DNA of 64,000 nt from Bacillus sp. FJAT-22090 (GCF_007676755.1 NZ_VEBK01000010.1:62001-126000), one strand, 5' to 3'; shown: positions 20,506-32,758, counted from the first letter of the stretch. Notes: generated by a model not told the origin, from the sequence alone. A program made the numbers and translations.

Positions 20506-20543
20506 AAACGACCAAGGAAATTATGTATTTCATTGGTCGTTTT
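20506..20543 (+). terminator. Terminator after ywjG
   Basis: AAACGACCAA (20506-20515) pairs with TTGGTCGTTT (20533-20542), followed by TTTATTT. It starts 10 bases past the ywjG stop, and the repeat array begins right behind it. Confidence 0.85.
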
Positions 20544-20546
20544 TAT

Positions 20547-21353
20547 TTGGTTGCATTCGAGGTGTAATTGGTTGTTCTCACACTGGGTTTGGTTGCTCTG
20601 CCATACGAGTTGGTTGCTTTCGCCTGGGAATTGGTTGCGCTCCATGCAAAACTGGTTGCTCTTCCAATCTATTTGGTCTCGTTTAGCCACTTATCTCCAA
20701 ATCAACACGCCATTTCCACAGTCCCAACCGAAGTATACTTGCTTCTTTGAGATTTGGTTGCGCTCCCATACGAGTTGGTTGCTTTCGCCTGGGATTTGGT
20801 TGCGCTCTATGCCAAATTGGTTGCTCCCCCAATCAATTTGGTCTCGTATAGCCATTTATCTCCAACTCAACACGCCAGTTCCACAAAATCAACCGAAGTG
20901 TACTTGCTTCTTTGAGATTTGGTTGCGCTCCGATACGAGTTGGTTGCTTTCGCCTGGGATTTGGTTGCGTTCCATGCAAAACTGGTTGCTCTTCCAATCG
21001 AGTTGGTCTCGTTTAGCCATTTATCTCCAATTCAACGTGCCATTTCCACAGTCCCGACCGAAGTGTACTTGCTTCTTTGAGAGTTGGTTGCTCTCGCCTG
21101 AGATTTGGTTGCGCTCCATGCAAAACTGGTTGCTCCCCCACTTGAGTTGGTCTCGTATAGCCATTTATCTCCAAATCAACACGCCATTTCCACAGTCCCA
21201 ACCGAAGTATACTTGCTTCTTTGAGATTTGGTTGCTCTCGAATACGAGTTGGTTGCGCTCCGATACGAGTTGGTTGCTTTTGCCCGGGAATTGGTTGCGC
21301 TCTATGCAAAATTGGTTGCTCTCCCACTCGAGTTGGTCTCGTATAGCCATTTA
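20547..21353 (-). repeat. 21-bp phased repeat array, locus 2 (27 units in five blocks)
   Basis: On the plus strand TTGGTTGC-type cores start at 20547, 20568, 20589, 20610, 20631 and 20652 with cap TTGGTCTC at 20673. Later blocks are 20754-20817 (cap 20838), 20919-20982 (cap 21003), 21084-21126 (cap 21147) and 21228-21312 (cap 21333). Steps are 21 bases throughout, and cap to next core is 81 bases every time. A shared linker of about 60 bases follows each cap. Reading frames across it (for example a tryptophan-rich frame of 312 codons) arise from the periodicity. This fills the gap between ywjG and pyrG. Confidence 0.9.
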
Positions 21354-21370
21354 TTTCCTAATCATGCATA

Positions 21371-21407
21371 TAAAAAAAGCAGTTCGACGGGTGTCGGACT
21401 GCTTTTT
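21371..21407 (-). terminator. Terminator after pyrG
   Basis: GCAGTTCGAC (21379-21388) pairs with GTCGGACTGC (21393-21402), flanked by A and T runs on both sides. On the minus strand it ends TTTTTTTATA. It is 5 bases past the pyrG stop. Confidence 0.88.
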
Positions 21408-21411
21408 TCTA

Positions 21412-23010
<1,599 letters not shown>

Positions 23011-23050
23011 TTATTCCTCCTCTAGAAATAATAAATAGTTCTACAATAAC

Positions 23051-23087
23051 AAAAAGCGCCCCACCTGCTGTCTTGGCAGGGGAGCGC
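23051..23087 (-). promoter_or_regulatory. pyrG leader attenuator (CTP-responsive)
   Basis: On the minus strand the leader starts GGGCTC and contains a strong terminator: a GCGCTCCCCTGC arm (23076-23087) pairing with GCAGGTGGGGCGC (23056-23068), then TTTTTG. This is the layout of the B. subtilis pyrG leader. There, low CTP causes extra G residues to be added at the 5' end, and the poly-G then pairs with the CU-rich stem arm and prevents termination. No protein is needed. Confidence 0.82.
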
Positions 23088-23117
23088 ATATGCACATGAG
23101 TAATGTCTCTTTAAAAA

Positions 23118-23158
23118 GAGCCCAATAGAATCTTATAGCGTTTAGGAGGGGAAGTCAA
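23118..23158 (-). promoter_or_regulatory. Sigma-A promoter of pyrG with GGGC start
   Basis: On the minus strand TTGACT (23153-23158) and TAAGAT (23130-23135) are 17 bases apart. Seven bases on is GGGCTC (23118-23123), the initiating sequence required for reiterative G addition. The promoter lies only a few bases beyond the rpoE stop. Confidence 0.8.
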
Positions 23159-23161
23159 GAA

Positions 23162-23701
23162 TTATTCTTCGTCTTCTTCTTCGTCTTCCAATTCTTCATC
23201 ATCGATAATTTCGAATTCATCTTCGTCCTCATCGATTAGATCCTCTTCAATTTCTTCATCAATTTCTTCTTCGAAGTCGACTACTACCTCGTCATCTTCA
23301 TCTTCGTCTTCATCTTCAATGAACTCATCGAATTCTTCCTCGAATACGATTTCATCTTCATCCAGTTCTTCTAAATCGTCGTCTTCTACTGCTTTTGTTT
23401 TCTTTTTACGTACTTTAACAGTAGGAGCCGTTTCTTCTTCAATTTGTTCTACTGGGTACCATTCTCTAAGTCCCCACTGGTTTTCGGCAATGGCTAAAAA
23501 GCGTCCGTCAATATTCATATCTGTGTAGAACTGTGGTTTGCGAGCAGCCATCTCTTCGTCTGTAAATCCATTTAGTTTTTGAATCTCATCAAATAGATCG
23601 GTTAACGTTAAAGCGTTTTTCTTATCTTCTAAAATCGCGAATCCTAAGTCAATTAGCGATTCTTCTTGTAGTTGTGCTGTTGTCATTTCACGAAATTTCA
23701 A
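23162..23701 (-). CDS. rpoE: DNA-directed RNA polymerase delta subunit
   Basis: Gram-positive RNAP accessory subunit that raises specificity and promoter recycling. The folded N-terminal domain (about 1-90) has LIDLGFAILEDKKNALTL and YTDMNIDGRFLAI. The C-terminal half is a disordered, almost wholly Asp/Glu tail. The start is uncertain: AAAGGAC (23711-23717) is 9 bases before a TTG at 23701, giving LKFREMTTAQLQEE, which parallels the known N-terminus. An ATG five codons later is the alternative, and longer ATG-opened forms lack a ribosome site. Confidence 0.9.
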   Translation of the reverse strand: MKFREMTTAQLQEESLIDLGFAILEDKKNALTLTDLFDEIQKLNGFTDEEMAARKPQFYTDMNIDGRFLAIAENQWGLREWYPVEQIEEETAPTVKVRKKKTKAVEDDDLEELDEDEIVFEEEFDEFIEDEDEDEDDEVVVDFEEEIDEEIEEDLIDEDEDEFEIIDDEELEDEEEDEE

Positions 23702-23773
23702 ATCGTGCACGTCCTTTCTATGTCCGTTTGCATACTTCCCATTATATACAAACAATTATGTTATATGCTACAG

Positions 23774-23932
23774 TCATTTATTCTTTTTGAAAAGGGAAAG
23801 TTTTACTCCTGCCAATGAAAATAAATAAAAAGATAGCAGGATTAAAGGAATAGATGCCAGTCTTCTATTATACAGAAAAATCGTAAGTAGTAGGAGTATT
23901 ATAATGACCATCATATGAATCGGTTTTTTCAT
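23774..23932 (-). CDS. Small membrane protein of 52 residues
   Basis: A short frame not matched to any family I know. It starts MKKPIHMMVIIILLLL at an ATG (23930-23932) with GAAGGAGA 7-8 bases upstream. It has two hydrophobic stretches (about residues 7-20 and 26-43) split by YNRRLAS, and a basic end (KKNK). It lies between icmF and rpoE on the same strand, where other Bacillales often have nothing or a tiny hypothetical. The ribosome site and the hydrophobic pattern favour a real gene. Confidence 0.6.
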   Translation of the reverse strand: MKKPIHMMVIIILLLLTIFLYNRRLASIPLILLSFYLFSLAGVKLSLFKKNK

Positions 23933-23975
23933 GCCTATTCTCCTTCACTACATGATAAATATACCATCATTATAC

Positions 23976-24007
23976 AAAAAAGTGTCTCGATAATACATCG
24001 AGACACT
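23976..24007 (-). terminator. Terminator after icmF
   Basis: AGTGTCTCGAT (23981-23991) pairs perfectly with ATCGAGACACT (23997-24007). Six T residues follow on the minus strand. It is 7 bases past the icmF stop. Confidence 0.9.
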
Positions 24008-24014
24008 GAATTTT

Positions 24015-27000
24015 TTACATATTTCTTCTATATTGTCCCCCCACTTCATAAAGTGCATTCGTAATTTGTCCCAGACTTGCTTTTTGAACTGTCGACATTA
24101 GCTCTTCAAAAATGTTGCCGCCTGTTACTGCCACTTGCTTCAAATGAGCAAGCGCTTCATTTGCCTCAGACTCATGGTTCTTTTGGAAATTACGTAGATT
24201 AGTAATTTGTGTTTCTTTTTCTTCGGTAGTTGCACGCGCAAGCTCCATATTATCGATGTCTTCCGCAGAAGCAGGGTTTGGATTTAAATAGGTATTCACT
24301 CCAATTATCGGAAGCTCACCTGTATGTTTTTTCATCTCGTAGTACATGGATTCTTCTTGAATTTTACCACGTTGATATTGTGTTTCCATAGCTCCAAGTA
24401 CACCACCACGGTCATTAATACGGTCAAACTCAGAAAGAACAGCCTCTTCTACCAAATCTGTCATTTCTTCAATAATGAACGCACCTTGAAGTGGGTTTTC
24501 GTTTTTCGATAATCCATGCTCTTTTGTAATAATCATTTGAATCGCCATTGCACGACGAACCGATTCTTCCGTTGGCGTTGTAATAGCTTCATCATACGCA
24601 TTTGTATGAAGTGAATTACAGTTGTCTTGCAGTGCCATCAACGCTTGCAGGGTAGTTCGGATATCGTTGAAATCAATCTCTTGTGCATGCAAGCTTCGAC
24701 CAGATGTTTGCACATGGTATTTCAGCTTCTGACTGCGATCATTCGCACCATATTTATCACGCATTACAACAGACCAAATGCGACGAGCTACACGACCAAT
24801 TACCGTATACTCTGGATCTAATCCATTTGAGAAGAAGAATGATAAGTTTGGTGCAAAATCATCTATATGCATACCACGGCTTAAATAGTACTCCACATAA
24901 GTGAAACCATTTGCCAATGTGAACGCTAACTGCGAAATCGGATTTGCTCCTGCTTCTGCGATATGGTATCCAGAAATAGACACAGAATAATAATTACGAA
25001 CCTTTTGATCAATAAAGTATTGTTGGATATCACCCATCATACGCAGTGCAAATTCAGTTGAGAAGATACATGTATTTTGCCCTTGATCCTCTTTTAAAAT
25101 ATCAGCTTGCACGGTGCCACGAACTACTTGTAAAGTTTTTGTCTTCACTTCTGTAAACTCTTCCAAAGTAAGCGTTCGTCCAAGCTCTTCTTCGCGAATT
25201 TTTACTTGCTGATCAATTGCAGTGTTCATAAACATTGCCAAAATAATCGGAGCAGGACCGTTAATCGTCATGGATACAGAAGTCGATGGTGCACATAAAT
25301 CAAAGCCATCGTATAGCTTTTTCATATCCTCTAATGTACAAATACTTACACCCGATTCTCCAACCTTCCCGTAAATATCCGGACGGTGGTCTGGGTCTTC
25401 CCCGTAAAGCGTTACGGAGTCAAACGCAGTAGATAAACGTTTTGCATCATCGTCTTTCGATAAATAGTGAAAGCGACGATTCGTCCGTTCAGGCGTTCCT
25501 TCTCCAGCAAATTGACGTTTTGGATCTTCACCTTCTCGCTTGAACGGGAAAACTCCGGCTGTATAAGGAAATGAACCAGGTACATTTTCTTTATATACCC
25601 ATCTTAAAATTTCACCGTAATCGACAAACTTTGGCAGTACTACTTTCGGTATCTTCAGGCCTGCCAAGCTTTCTGTACGAAGTATCGTGCGAATTTCTTT
25701 ATCACGAACTTTCGTAATGAATTCGTCGCCAGCATATGCTTCTTTTAAAGTCGACCAGTTTTCTAATATACGTTTCGATTCTGAAGTTAATTCGTCGCGA
25801 ACCCCTGCTGCTAATGATTCTAAAGATTGCACTAACGCATCTTCGGAAGCTTTTTCTTTCACTGCTTCTATAGCACCTTCTAATTGGAACAGCCTTCTTG
25901 CAAAAGCCACTTGCTCTTCAGATTTTTTATGGAAACCACGAACTGTATCCGTAATTTCACGAAGATAGTAGCGACGATCATTTGGAATGATGACGTTTTG
26001 CTTTTGTGTTTTTACAAACTGTTCGTAAGATGTTTCCCAGTCAGTACCTGTTTTTTCATTCAATACTGCAACTAAAGCTGCAAACAATGAGTTCGTTCCT
26101 TTATCGTTGAACTGGCTTGCAATCGTTCCATAAACTGGCATTGTATCTAAATCATCATGCCAAAGCTCACGGCTACGTTGGTATTGCTTTTGCACTTGGC
26201 GAAGAGCATCTTCTGAGCCTTTTCGCTCGAATTTATTGATAACGATTAAATCTGCATAGTCAATCATGTCAATTTTCTCAAGCTGAGATGGTGCACCGAA
26301 CTCGCTTGTCATCACATACATCGAAACATCCGATACATTTGTGATTTCCGCGTCCCCTTGCCCGATACCACTCGTCTCTACGATAATTAAATCGTAGCCA
26401 GCGACTTTCACAACGTCTAGCACATCTGCAAGTGCCCCAGATATTTCCGTACGCGATCCACGAGTTGCTAAGCTGCGCATAAATACGCGTTTATTGAAAA
26501 TAGCATTCATACGGATACGGTCCCCAAGTAGTGCTCCACCTGTTTTTTGCTTCGTCGGATCTATCGAGAGTACCGCAATCTTTTTGTCTGGAAGATCGTG
26601 AAGGAATCGGCGAATTAATTCGTCTGTCAATGAACTTTTACCCGCTCCCCCAGTACCTGTAATACCTAGTACAGGCGTGCCTTTGGAAAGACTTTTTGCT
26701 TGTTCAATCATCGCTTTTGCTTCTGCATCGCCTGTTTGGTGTGCTTCTTCTGCCACTGTAATCAGATGCGCAAGAAGTTCTGGTTTTTCCGCTGAAATTG
26801 TACCAATCTCATCCGTTGCACCTGAAGCTTTTGTAGGCACATCACATTCCATCAGCATTTGATTGATCATCCCTTGAAGGCCAAGCTTACGTCCATCCTC
26901 CGGTGAAAAAATACCCGAAATTCCGTATTCCTGCAACTCCTTAATTTCTTTTGGAATGATAACGCCACCGCCGCCTCCAAATATACGAATATGAGGAGCC

Positions 27001-27272
27001 CCACGTTCAACAAGCAAATCCTTCATATACTTAAAATACTCAACATGCCCTCCTTGATAAGAAGAGATTGCAATACCTTGCACATCTTCTTGAATGGCAG
27101 CATTCACCACTTCTTCCACGGACCGATTATGGCCTAAGTGAATAACCTCTGCTCCACTTGCCTGTAAAATACGGCGCATAATATTTATCGATGCATCATG
27201 TCCGTCAAAAAGACTCGATGCAGTTACAAAACGAACATGATTTTTTGGACGATATATTTCTACGGTTGTCAT
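24015..27272 (-). CDS. icmF: Fused isobutyryl-CoA mutase IcmF
   Basis: Adenosylcobalamin-dependent rearrangement of isobutyryl-CoA and n-butyryl-CoA, with its own chaperone built in. The product is 1085 residues. The B12-binding domain (about 10-145) has [14 protein letters not shown], whose His is the lower cobalt ligand. The MeaI-type GTPase (about 190-420) has P-loop GTGGAGKSS and NKFERKG. The substrate-binding TIM barrel (about 560-1085) has [14 protein letters not shown] and [13 protein letters not shown]. It sits in a fatty/branched acyl-CoA block and depends on the cobalamin operon 8 kb away. Confidence 0.95.
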   Translation of the reverse strand: MTTVEIYRPKNHVRFVTASSLFDGHDASINIMRRILQASGAEVIHLGHNRSVEEVVNAAIQEDVQGIAISSYQGGHVEYFKYMKDLLVERGAPHIRIFGGGGGVIIPKEIKELQEYGISGIFSPEDGRKLGLQGMINQMLMECDVPTKASGATDEIGTISAEKPELLAHLITVAEEAHQTGDAEAKAMIEQAKSLSKGTPVLGITGTGGAGKSSLTDELIRRFLHDLPDKKIAVLSIDPTKQKTGGALLGDRIRMNAIFNKRVFMRSLATRGSRTEISGALADVLDVVKVAGYDLIIVETSGIGQGDAEITNVSDVSMYVMTSEFGAPSQLEKIDMIDYADLIVINKFERKGSEDALRQVQKQYQRSRELWHDDLDTMPVYGTIASQFNDKGTNSLFAALVAVLNEKTGTDWETSYEQFVKTQKQNVIIPNDRRYYLREITDTVRGFHKKSEEQVAFARRLFQLEGAIEAVKEKASEDALVQSLESLAAGVRDELTSESKRILENWSTLKEAYAGDEFITKVRDKEIRTILRTESLAGLKIPKVVLPKFVDYGEILRWVYKENVPGSFPYTAGVFPFKREGEDPKRQFAGEGTPERTNRRFHYLSKDDDAKRLSTAFDSVTLYGEDPDHRPDIYGKVGESGVSICTLEDMKKLYDGFDLCAPSTSVSMTINGPAPIILAMFMNTAIDQQVKIREEELGRTLTLEEFTEVKTKTLQVVRGTVQADILKEDQGQNTCIFSTEFALRMMGDIQQYFIDQKVRNYYSVSISGYHIAEAGANPISQLAFTLANGFTYVEYYLSRGMHIDDFAPNLSFFFSNGLDPEYTVIGRVARRIWSVVMRDKYGANDRSQKLKYHVQTSGRSLHAQEIDFNDIRTTLQALMALQDNCNSLHTNAYDEAITTPTEESVRRAMAIQMIITKEHGLSKNENPLQGAFIIEEMTDLVEEAVLSEFDRINDRGGVLGAMETQYQRGKIQEESMYYEMKKHTGELPIIGVNTYLNPNPASAEDIDNMELARATTEEKETQITNLRNFQKNHESEANEALAHLKQVAVTGGNIFEELMSTVQKASLGQITNALYEVGGQYRRNM

Positions 27273-27420
27273 GTTGTTCCCCCTTTGTTTTATTTGAACA
27301 TTTATGGTGCAGCGCTAGCCACCTTACTCCTGTGGAAACTGCCTTGCCAAGGCTGCACGAAGCAGGTCATAAAGTCGTTGCGACACGATGTCGCGCACTT
27401 AGACTGTATTCCCCTAACAT

Positions 27421-27698
27421 AGGCGCTTCCGCTTTTCTTATTGGCCAGCTACAGCGCCTTGCTCCTCGGGATCAAATAACCTTCCACCCAGGAAGTCAAA
27501 GGACGACTTCTTGGGTGAAAGAACATTTGCCTGTTGGAGCAGACATAGGCGCTTCCGCTTTTCTTATTGGCCAGCTGCAGCGCCTTGCTCCTCGGGGTCA
27601 AATAACCTTCCACCCAGGAAGTCAAAGGACGACTTCTTGGGTGAAAGAACATTTGCCTGTTGGAGCAGACATAGGCGCTTCCGCTTTTCTTATTTCCC
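27421..27698. repeat. 126-bp tandem intergenic repeat, 2.2 copies
   Basis: The stretch beginning AGGCGCTTCCGCTTTTC recurs at 27421, 27547 and 27673, a 126-base period. The two full copies differ at two positions that I see. Each holds a hairpin, CACCCAGGAAGTC with GACTTCTTGGGTG. The third, partial copy ends at the tetR stop, where GGGAAATAAGAAAAGCGG begins on the minus strand. A diverged related stretch precedes it (27305-27345). Similar elements are common in Bacillales intergenic DNA, from memory. The 27273-27420 part holds no gene. Confidence 0.85.
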
Positions 27699-28316
27699 CA
27701 TCCCACTGAGTACAAATTCTATTTGTAGTTCTGTAAATTGTTCGAGTGAAAATTCTTTGCGCAATGCCCATCTTCTAAATGCCCACATTTGCCCTTGAAC
27801 GACGAGTGTATGTGCATACAGTTTGACTTGTGCATCTGTTAGCTCAAGTTCCCCAACTTGTTTGCAGCTAACAAGGATTTTCCTGAAAATCTCGACCATT
27901 TCTAATTCTTTAGTGAGTACATATTGTAATGCACCTTTTGGTAAGGATTTTGACTCTTGATACATAACAACAAACTCATCCTGCATATCATCAATGACGC
28001 CATAATAGTGACGTATTGCAGTTTTTAAGTCTTCGGTTGTGCCATTTTCTAATGTGATTTGAGATAGCTTGCTATGTACCTCATTGTAAATACTGTCGCA
28101 AACTAAATAGAGCACATCTTCCTTTGTTCGAATGTATTCGTACAGAGTCCCAATACTAAAACCGGCTTCTTTTGCAATTTCTCTTGTAGTTGTCCGGTGA
28201 AAGCCTTTTTGCTTAAATAGTGTAACACCTGCACGGATCATTTGATGGCGCCTTTTTTCGATGAGACTTTCATCTTTGACAGATGTCAGAACTTCATGCT
28301 TTTTTTCCATAGGCAT
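27690..28316 (-). CDS. TetR/AcrR-family regulator, FadR-like
   Basis: A 208-residue regulator with a helix-turn-helix near residues 22-68 (TTTREIAKEAGFSIGTLYEY) and a variable ligand domain. It is the last gene of the thiolase-hbd-acd-acdA run, 3 bases after acdA. The palindromes upstream of the thiolase gene and of fadF are of FadR type, so it is the likely local repressor released by an acyl-CoA. That link is inference, since a true FadR could be encoded elsewhere. Its stop codon abuts the 126-bp repeat. Confidence 0.88.
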   Translation of the reverse strand: MPMEKKHEVLTSVKDESLIEKRRHQMIRAGVTLFKQKGFHRTTTREIAKEAGFSIGTLYEYIRTKEDVLYLVCDSIYNEVHSKLSQITLENGTTEDLKTAIRHYYGVIDDMQDEFVVMYQESKSLPKGALQYVLTKELEMVEIFRKILVSCKQVGELELTDAQVKLYAHTLVVQGQMWAFRRWALRKEFSLEQFTELQIEFVLSGMGK

Positions 28317-28319
28317 CGA

Positions 28320-29459
28320 TTACTTCGTTAGCATACGAGAAATAACAAGACGTTGAATTTCTTGTGTTCCCTCGTAAATTTGAGTTATTTTTGCATCACG
28401 CATATAACGCTCTACTGGGTAGTCTTTTGTATAGCCGTATCCTCCGAAAACTTGCACTGCCTCTGTCGTTACTTTCATCGCTGTATCGCCTGCCATTAGT
28501 TTTGCCATTGCAGACTCTTTCCCATAAGGAAGTCCGTTTGACTCTAACCATGCTGCTTGATACGTAAGTAAGCGAGATGCTTCTGTTGCAGTCGCCATAT
28601 CCGCTAGCTTGAATGATACCCCTTGATTTGCAACGATTGGTTTACCGAATTGAACGCGCTCTTTTGCATATCCTACTGCAGCATCTAGCGCTCCTTGCGC
28701 AATCCCAACTGCTTGAGCAGCAATCCCGTTACGTCCACCATCTAAAGTTTTCATCGCAATGATGAACCCTTCTCCTTCTTCCCCAAGCAGGTTTTCTTTT
28801 GGCACACGGCAATTGTCAAAAATGATTTCTGTAGTTGGCGAAGAACGAATTCCCAATTTCTTTTCTTTTTTCCCTACAGAGAATCCTGGGAAATCTGCTT
28901 CTACGATAAAAGCACTTGTTCCTTTATGTTTTGATTCTGGATCTGTTACGGCAAACACTACATAAATATCAGCAATTCCACCGTTTGTAATGAAAATCTT
29001 AGATCCGTTCAACACATAGTGGTCTCCATCTAATTTAGCAGTTGTTTTCATGCCACCAGCATCAGAACCTGAACCTGCTTCTGTTAAACCATAGCCGCCT
29101 ATTTTCGTGCCTTCCGCCATTGGACGAAGGTATTTTTGTTTTTGTTCTTCATTGCCATATTTGAAAATTGGCCATCCAGCTAGTGATGTATGTGCAGAAA
29201 GTGTTACTCCAGTTGAAGCACAAACGCGTGATAGCTCTTCCACAGCGATACAGTATGCAAGGTAGTCAGAACCGATTCCGCCGTATTCTTCTGGCCAAGG
29301 AATACCTGTCAATCCAAGCTCCGCCATTTTATCGAAAATTTCACGGTCAAATCGTTCTTCTTCGTCACGCTCTGCAGCAGTTGGTGCTACTTCGTTTTCT
29401 GCAAAATCACGTACCATTTTACGAATCATTTCATGTTCTTCTGAAAGTTGAAAATTCAT
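28320..29459 (-). CDS. acdA: Acyl-CoA dehydrogenase AcdA
   Basis: FAD enzyme that introduces the alpha-beta double bond of acyl-CoA and hands electrons to ETF. The product is 379 residues. [14 protein letters not shown] and KIFITNGG are FAD and substrate contacts, and the catalytic glutamate lies in [14 protein letters not shown] near the C-terminus. It closely resembles B. subtilis AcdA, which belongs to the fadF-acdA-rpoE operon. The start is set at ATG 29459 ([11 protein letters not shown]), 8 bases after AAGGGCGGG; 25 upstream codons lack support. Confidence 0.93.
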   Translation of the reverse strand: MNFQLSEEHEMIRKMVRDFAENEVAPTAAERDEEERFDREIFDKMAELGLTGIPWPEEYGGIGSDYLAYCIAVEELSRVCASTGVTLSAHTSLAGWPIFKYGNEEQKQKYLRPMAEGTKIGGYGLTEAGSGSDAGGMKTTAKLDGDHYVLNGSKIFITNGGIADIYVVFAVTDPESKHKGTSAFIVEADFPGFSVGKKEKKLGIRSSPTTEIIFDNCRVPKENLLGEEGEGFIIAMKTLDGGRNGIAAQAVGIAQGALDAAVGYAKERVQFGKPIVANQGVSFKLADMATATEASRLLTYQAAWLESNGLPYGKESAMAKLMAGDTAMKVTTEAVQVFGGYGYTKDYPVERYMRDAKITQIYEGTQEIQRLVISRMLTK

Positions 29460-29549
29460 TGTCATTCCCGCCCTTTTTGATAGTTTTGCTTGTTTTGGTT
29501 GCTCTTTTATATGATTTTGGTATCCCTTAGCCATTTAAAGGATAATTCT

Positions 29550-30689
29550 TTAATTCGTTAAGTGCTTACTAATAACGATTCTCTGAATTTCACTAGTTCC
29601 CTCGTAAATTTCCGTCACTTTTGCATCACGGAAGTAACGTTCTACAGGGTAATCTTCTGTATAGCCATATCCGCCGAATACTTGCACTGCCTCAATTGCT
29701 ACATCTACTGCTGTTTTCGAAGCAAATAACTTAGCCATCGATGCTTCTTTTCCACAAGGAAGACCTTGGTCACGAAGGCTCGCCGCTCTGTATACAAGCA
29801 GTTTAGCAGCTTCTACTGCAGTTCCCATATCAGCAAGTTTAAATCCTACCCCTTGGTTTACAGCGATTGGCTTGCCAAATTGGATACGTTCTTTTGAGTA
29901 GGCGACTGCCGCTTCAAATGCTGCTTCTGCAATGCCAAGTGCTTGAGTTGCAATTCCAATACGGCCTGTATTTAAGTTTGCCATCGCGATTTTAAATCCA
30001 TCGCCTTCTTCACCGAGAAGATTTGCCGCAGGAATCTTCATATCTTCAAATGTCAGTTGAACTGTACGGGAGCCATGTAATCCCATTTTCTCTTCATCTT
30101 TTCCGACAATAAAACCTGGCGTATCTTTCTCTACGATAAATGCTGAAATTCCTTTCGAGCCAAGCGAAGGGTCCGTGGTAGCAAATACAATATTCACATC
30201 TGCTTCTCCACCATTTGTTATAAATACTTTCGAACCATTCAACACATAGTGATCGTCTTTCTTCACTGCTTTCGTTTTCAACGCACCTGCATCCGATCCC
30301 GCAGAAGGTTCTGTTAAGCAAAATGCCCCTAAGTATTCTCCAGATGCTAGTTTCGGTACATATTTATTTTTTTGTTCTTCATTGCCAAAATAGAGGATTG
30401 GATTTGTTCCAACTGATGTGTGTACAGAAAGAATTACCCCTACAACCGCGCTTACTTTTGAAAGCTCATTGATCGCGATCACGTAGCTTGTAAAATCCAT
30501 TTCCGATCCACCATACTGTTCAGGCACCGTAATTCCCATTAATCCGAGCTCGCCCATTTTACGAATGATTTCTCGAGGAAATTCTCCTTTTTCCATTCGT
30601 TCGATAAATGGTTCGATTTCTGTTTTCGCAAAATCCCTGACCATGTTGCGCATCATTAGTTGTTCTTCAGTAAACTTTAGCTCCATCAT
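29550..30689 (-). CDS. Acyl-CoA dehydrogenase, short-chain/butyryl type
   Basis: A second FAD acyl-CoA dehydrogenase of the same length (379). It has [24 protein letters not shown] and the catalytic Glu in [14 protein letters not shown]. It is a diverged paralog of the neighbouring AcdA. Placement after hbd and thiolase suggests butyryl-CoA or short branched substrates (MmgC/Bcd-like). Substrate cannot be fixed from sequence. Confidence 0.9.
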   Translation of the reverse strand: MMELKFTEEQLMMRNMVRDFAKTEIEPFIERMEKGEFPREIIRKMGELGLMGITVPEQYGGSEMDFTSYVIAINELSKVSAVVGVILSVHTSVGTNPILYFGNEEQKNKYVPKLASGEYLGAFCLTEPSAGSDAGALKTKAVKKDDHYVLNGSKVFITNGGEADVNIVFATTDPSLGSKGISAFIVEKDTPGFIVGKDEEKMGLHGSRTVQLTFEDMKIPAANLLGEEGDGFKIAMANLNTGRIGIATQALGIAEAAFEAAVAYSKERIQFGKPIAVNQGVGFKLADMGTAVEAAKLLVYRAASLRDQGLPCGKEASMAKLFASKTAVDVAIEAVQVFGGYGYTEDYPVERYFRDAKVTEIYEGTSEIQRIVISKHLTN

Positions 30690-30698
30690 ATATGCCCC

Positions 30699-31550
30699 TT
30701 AATCGTAAGTGTAGAAGCCTCTACCAGATTTTTTCCCTAACCAACCAGCTTTAACGTATTTTCGAAGAAGTGGACATGGACGATATTTACTATCTCCGAA
30801 TCCTTCATGTAAAATTTCCATAATATACAAACAAGTATCTAACCCGATAAAATCTGCAAGTTGAAGTGGACCCATTGGGTGATTCATACCCATTTTCATC
30901 ACATCATCGATTGCTTCTTTTGATGCCACACCCTCATATAAAGTGTAAATTGCTTCGTTGATCATCGGCATTAAAATACGGTTCGAAACGAAACCTGGGA
31001 AATCATTTACTTCTACTGGCACTTTGCTCAGCTTTTTCGTCATTTCTTCAATTGCTGTGTAAACTTCGTCTGATGTTGCAAGACCGCGAATAATTTCTAC
31101 TAGCTTCATCACAGGCACTGGATTCATAAAATGCATGCCAATTACTTGCTCCGGGCGATTCGTCACTGCAGCAATTTCCGTAATAGGAAGTGAAGAAGTA
31201 TTGGTTGCTAGAATCGCATGCTTTGGCGTGATTTCATCTAGCTGTTTAAAAATCGATTGTTTGATTTCCATATTTTCTACCGCTGCTTCAATGACGATAT
31301 CCACATCTTTAGCGTCTTCGATGGAAAGCGATTTTGTAATATTATTAAGTACTACTTGTTTTTCTTCTTCAGTCATACGACCTTTTTCGACATTGCGAGA
31401 TAAGTTTTTCGTAATTGTCTGAATACCACGCTCATAAAATTGGTCTTCCCGGTCATTTAGCTTCACTTCAAATCCTGCTTGAGCACAAACTTGAGCGATT
31501 CCTGACCCCATTTGTCCTGCACCGATTACCATCACTTTTTGAATAGTCAT
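30699..31550 (-). CDS. hbd: 3-hydroxybutyryl-CoA dehydrogenase
   Basis: NAD-dependent oxidation of 3-hydroxyacyl-CoA, 283 residues. The nucleotide fold starts [27 protein letters not shown] lies in the cofactor site, and [15 protein letters not shown] contains the catalytic histidine. The ATG overlaps the thiolase stop by four bases (ATGA), so the two are coupled. With the thiolase and acyl-CoA dehydrogenases it completes most of a short-chain beta-oxidation route. No enoyl-CoA hydratase gene is in the block. Confidence 0.94.
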   Translation of the reverse strand: MTIQKVMVIGAGQMGSGIAQVCAQAGFEVKLNDREDQFYERGIQTITKNLSRNVEKGRMTEEEKQVVLNNITKSLSIEDAKDVDIVIEAAVENMEIKQSIFKQLDEITPKHAILATNTSSLPITEIAAVTNRPEQVIGMHFMNPVPVMKLVEIIRGLATSDEVYTAIEEMTKKLSKVPVEVNDFPGFVSNRILMPMINEAIYTLYEGVASKEAIDDVMKMGMNHPMGPLQLADFIGLDTCLYIMEILHEGFGDSKYRPCPLLRKYVKAGWLGKKSGRGFYTYD

Positions 31551-32758
31551 GCGTTTTTGCCTCCGTTTTTAAGAACTTCAATCATAATTGCATCACCTTG
31601 ACCGCCACCAGAGCAAATAGCAGCGACACCAATACCTCCACCGCGACGTTTCAGTTCGTAAGCAAGCGTTAAAATAATACGTGCACCAGATGCACCAATT
31701 GGATGACCAAGTGCTACTGCTCCACCGTTTACATTTACTTTTTCTTCGTCCAGTCCTGCAATTTGGCTGCTAACCAAAGCTACTGCCGCAAATGCCTCAT
31801 TTATTTCAAATAAATCGATATCTTCTAAAGTTTTACCTGTTTTATCAAGCAATTTATTGATCACTATACCAGGTGTTTGTGGAAAGTTTTCTGGTTCAAT
31901 TGCAATTTCCGCGTGTCCTAACACATATGCAAGTGGCTCTTTTCCAAGCTCTTTAGCTTTTTCCTCATTTGTCAAAACGATCGCACAGGCACCGTCATTA
32001 ACCCCTGGTGCATTTCCAGCTGTAATCGTTCCCTCTTTTCCAAAAGCCGGTTTTAGTTTAGCTAATGAATCGATTGACGTATCACGACGAGGTGCTTCGT
32101 CTTCTTTCACAATAACTGGGTCACCTTTTCGTTGAGGTATTTCGATCGGAGTAATTTCTTCAGCTAAAATCCCATTATCGATTGCTTTTAGAGCAAGGCT
32201 ATGACTTCTATATGACCATTCATCTTGTTTTTCACGAGAGAGTTCAAAACTTTGAGCAGTAGAATTTCCGTAAGTTCCCATATGCACATGTTTTGGATGA
32301 AATGAGCATGAAAGTCCGTCATAAACCATGCCATCTACCATTTGTGCATCTCCCATGCGAAGTCCGAAGCGTCCTTTTGGTAAATAATACGGTGCATTGG
32401 ACATCGATTCCATTCCACCAGCAACGATTATTTCTTCATCCCCTAGGCGAATGAGTTGATCTGCTAATGTGACGCTTCTCATCCCGGAAGCACATACTTT
32501 GTTGATCGTTTCTGTTTTCACCGACCAAGGAATCCCTGCTTTTGTTGCCGCTTGTCTTGATGGAATTTGTCCTTGACCCGCTTGTAAAACAGTCCCCATA
32601 ATTACTTCGTCCACTTCAACTGCATCGACACCAGCACGATTCAATGCCTCTTTAATCGCTGCACCACCAAGATCAGAAGCAGTTAAACTACTAAGTGCAC
32701 CTCCAAATTTTCCAAACGCTGTACGTGCCCCATCTAAAATTACCGTGTTTGTCAACAT
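31547..32758 (-). CDS. Acetyl-CoA acetyltransferase (thiolase)
   Basis: Degradative or biosynthetic thiolase of 403 residues. The acyl-accepting cysteine is in [11 protein letters not shown] (about 88), the base histidine in [11 protein letters not shown] (about 359), and the second cysteine in CSGGGQGDA (about 389). The start is ATG 32758 ([16 protein letters not shown]), behind AAGGGGTGG; the upstream extension has no support. First gene of the catabolic operon, with a FadR-like palindrome about 60 bases upstream. Confidence 0.94.
   Translation of the reverse strand: MLTNTVILDGARTAFGKFGGALSSLTASDLGGAAIKEALNRAGVDAVEVDEVIMGTVLQAGQGQIPSRQAATKAGIPWSVKTETINKVCASGMRSVTLADQLIRLGDEEIIVAGGMESMSNAPYYLPKGRFGLRMGDAQMVDGMVYDGLSCSFHPKHVHMGTYGNSTAQSFELSREKQDEWSYRSHSLALKAIDNGILAEEITPIEIPQRKGDPVIVKEDEAPRRDTSIDSLAKLKPAFGKEGTITAGNAPGVNDGACAIVLTNEEKAKELGKEPLAYVLGHAEIAIEPENFPQTPGIVINKLLDKTGKTLEDIDLFEINEAFAAVALVSSQIAGLDEEKVNVNGGAVALGHPIGASGARIILTLAYELKRRGGGIGVAAICSGGGQGDAIMIEVLKNGGKNA

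Noticed and set aside
20547-21353. Possible CRISPR array
   Set aside because: The conserved part is 8 bases and the variable part 13, spacers are themselves repeated between blocks, and no cas genes are present.
27191-27709. 172-codon plus-strand frame over the 126-bp repeat
   Set aside because: The period is a multiple of three, so frames stay open. It overlaps icmF antisense and has no start signal.
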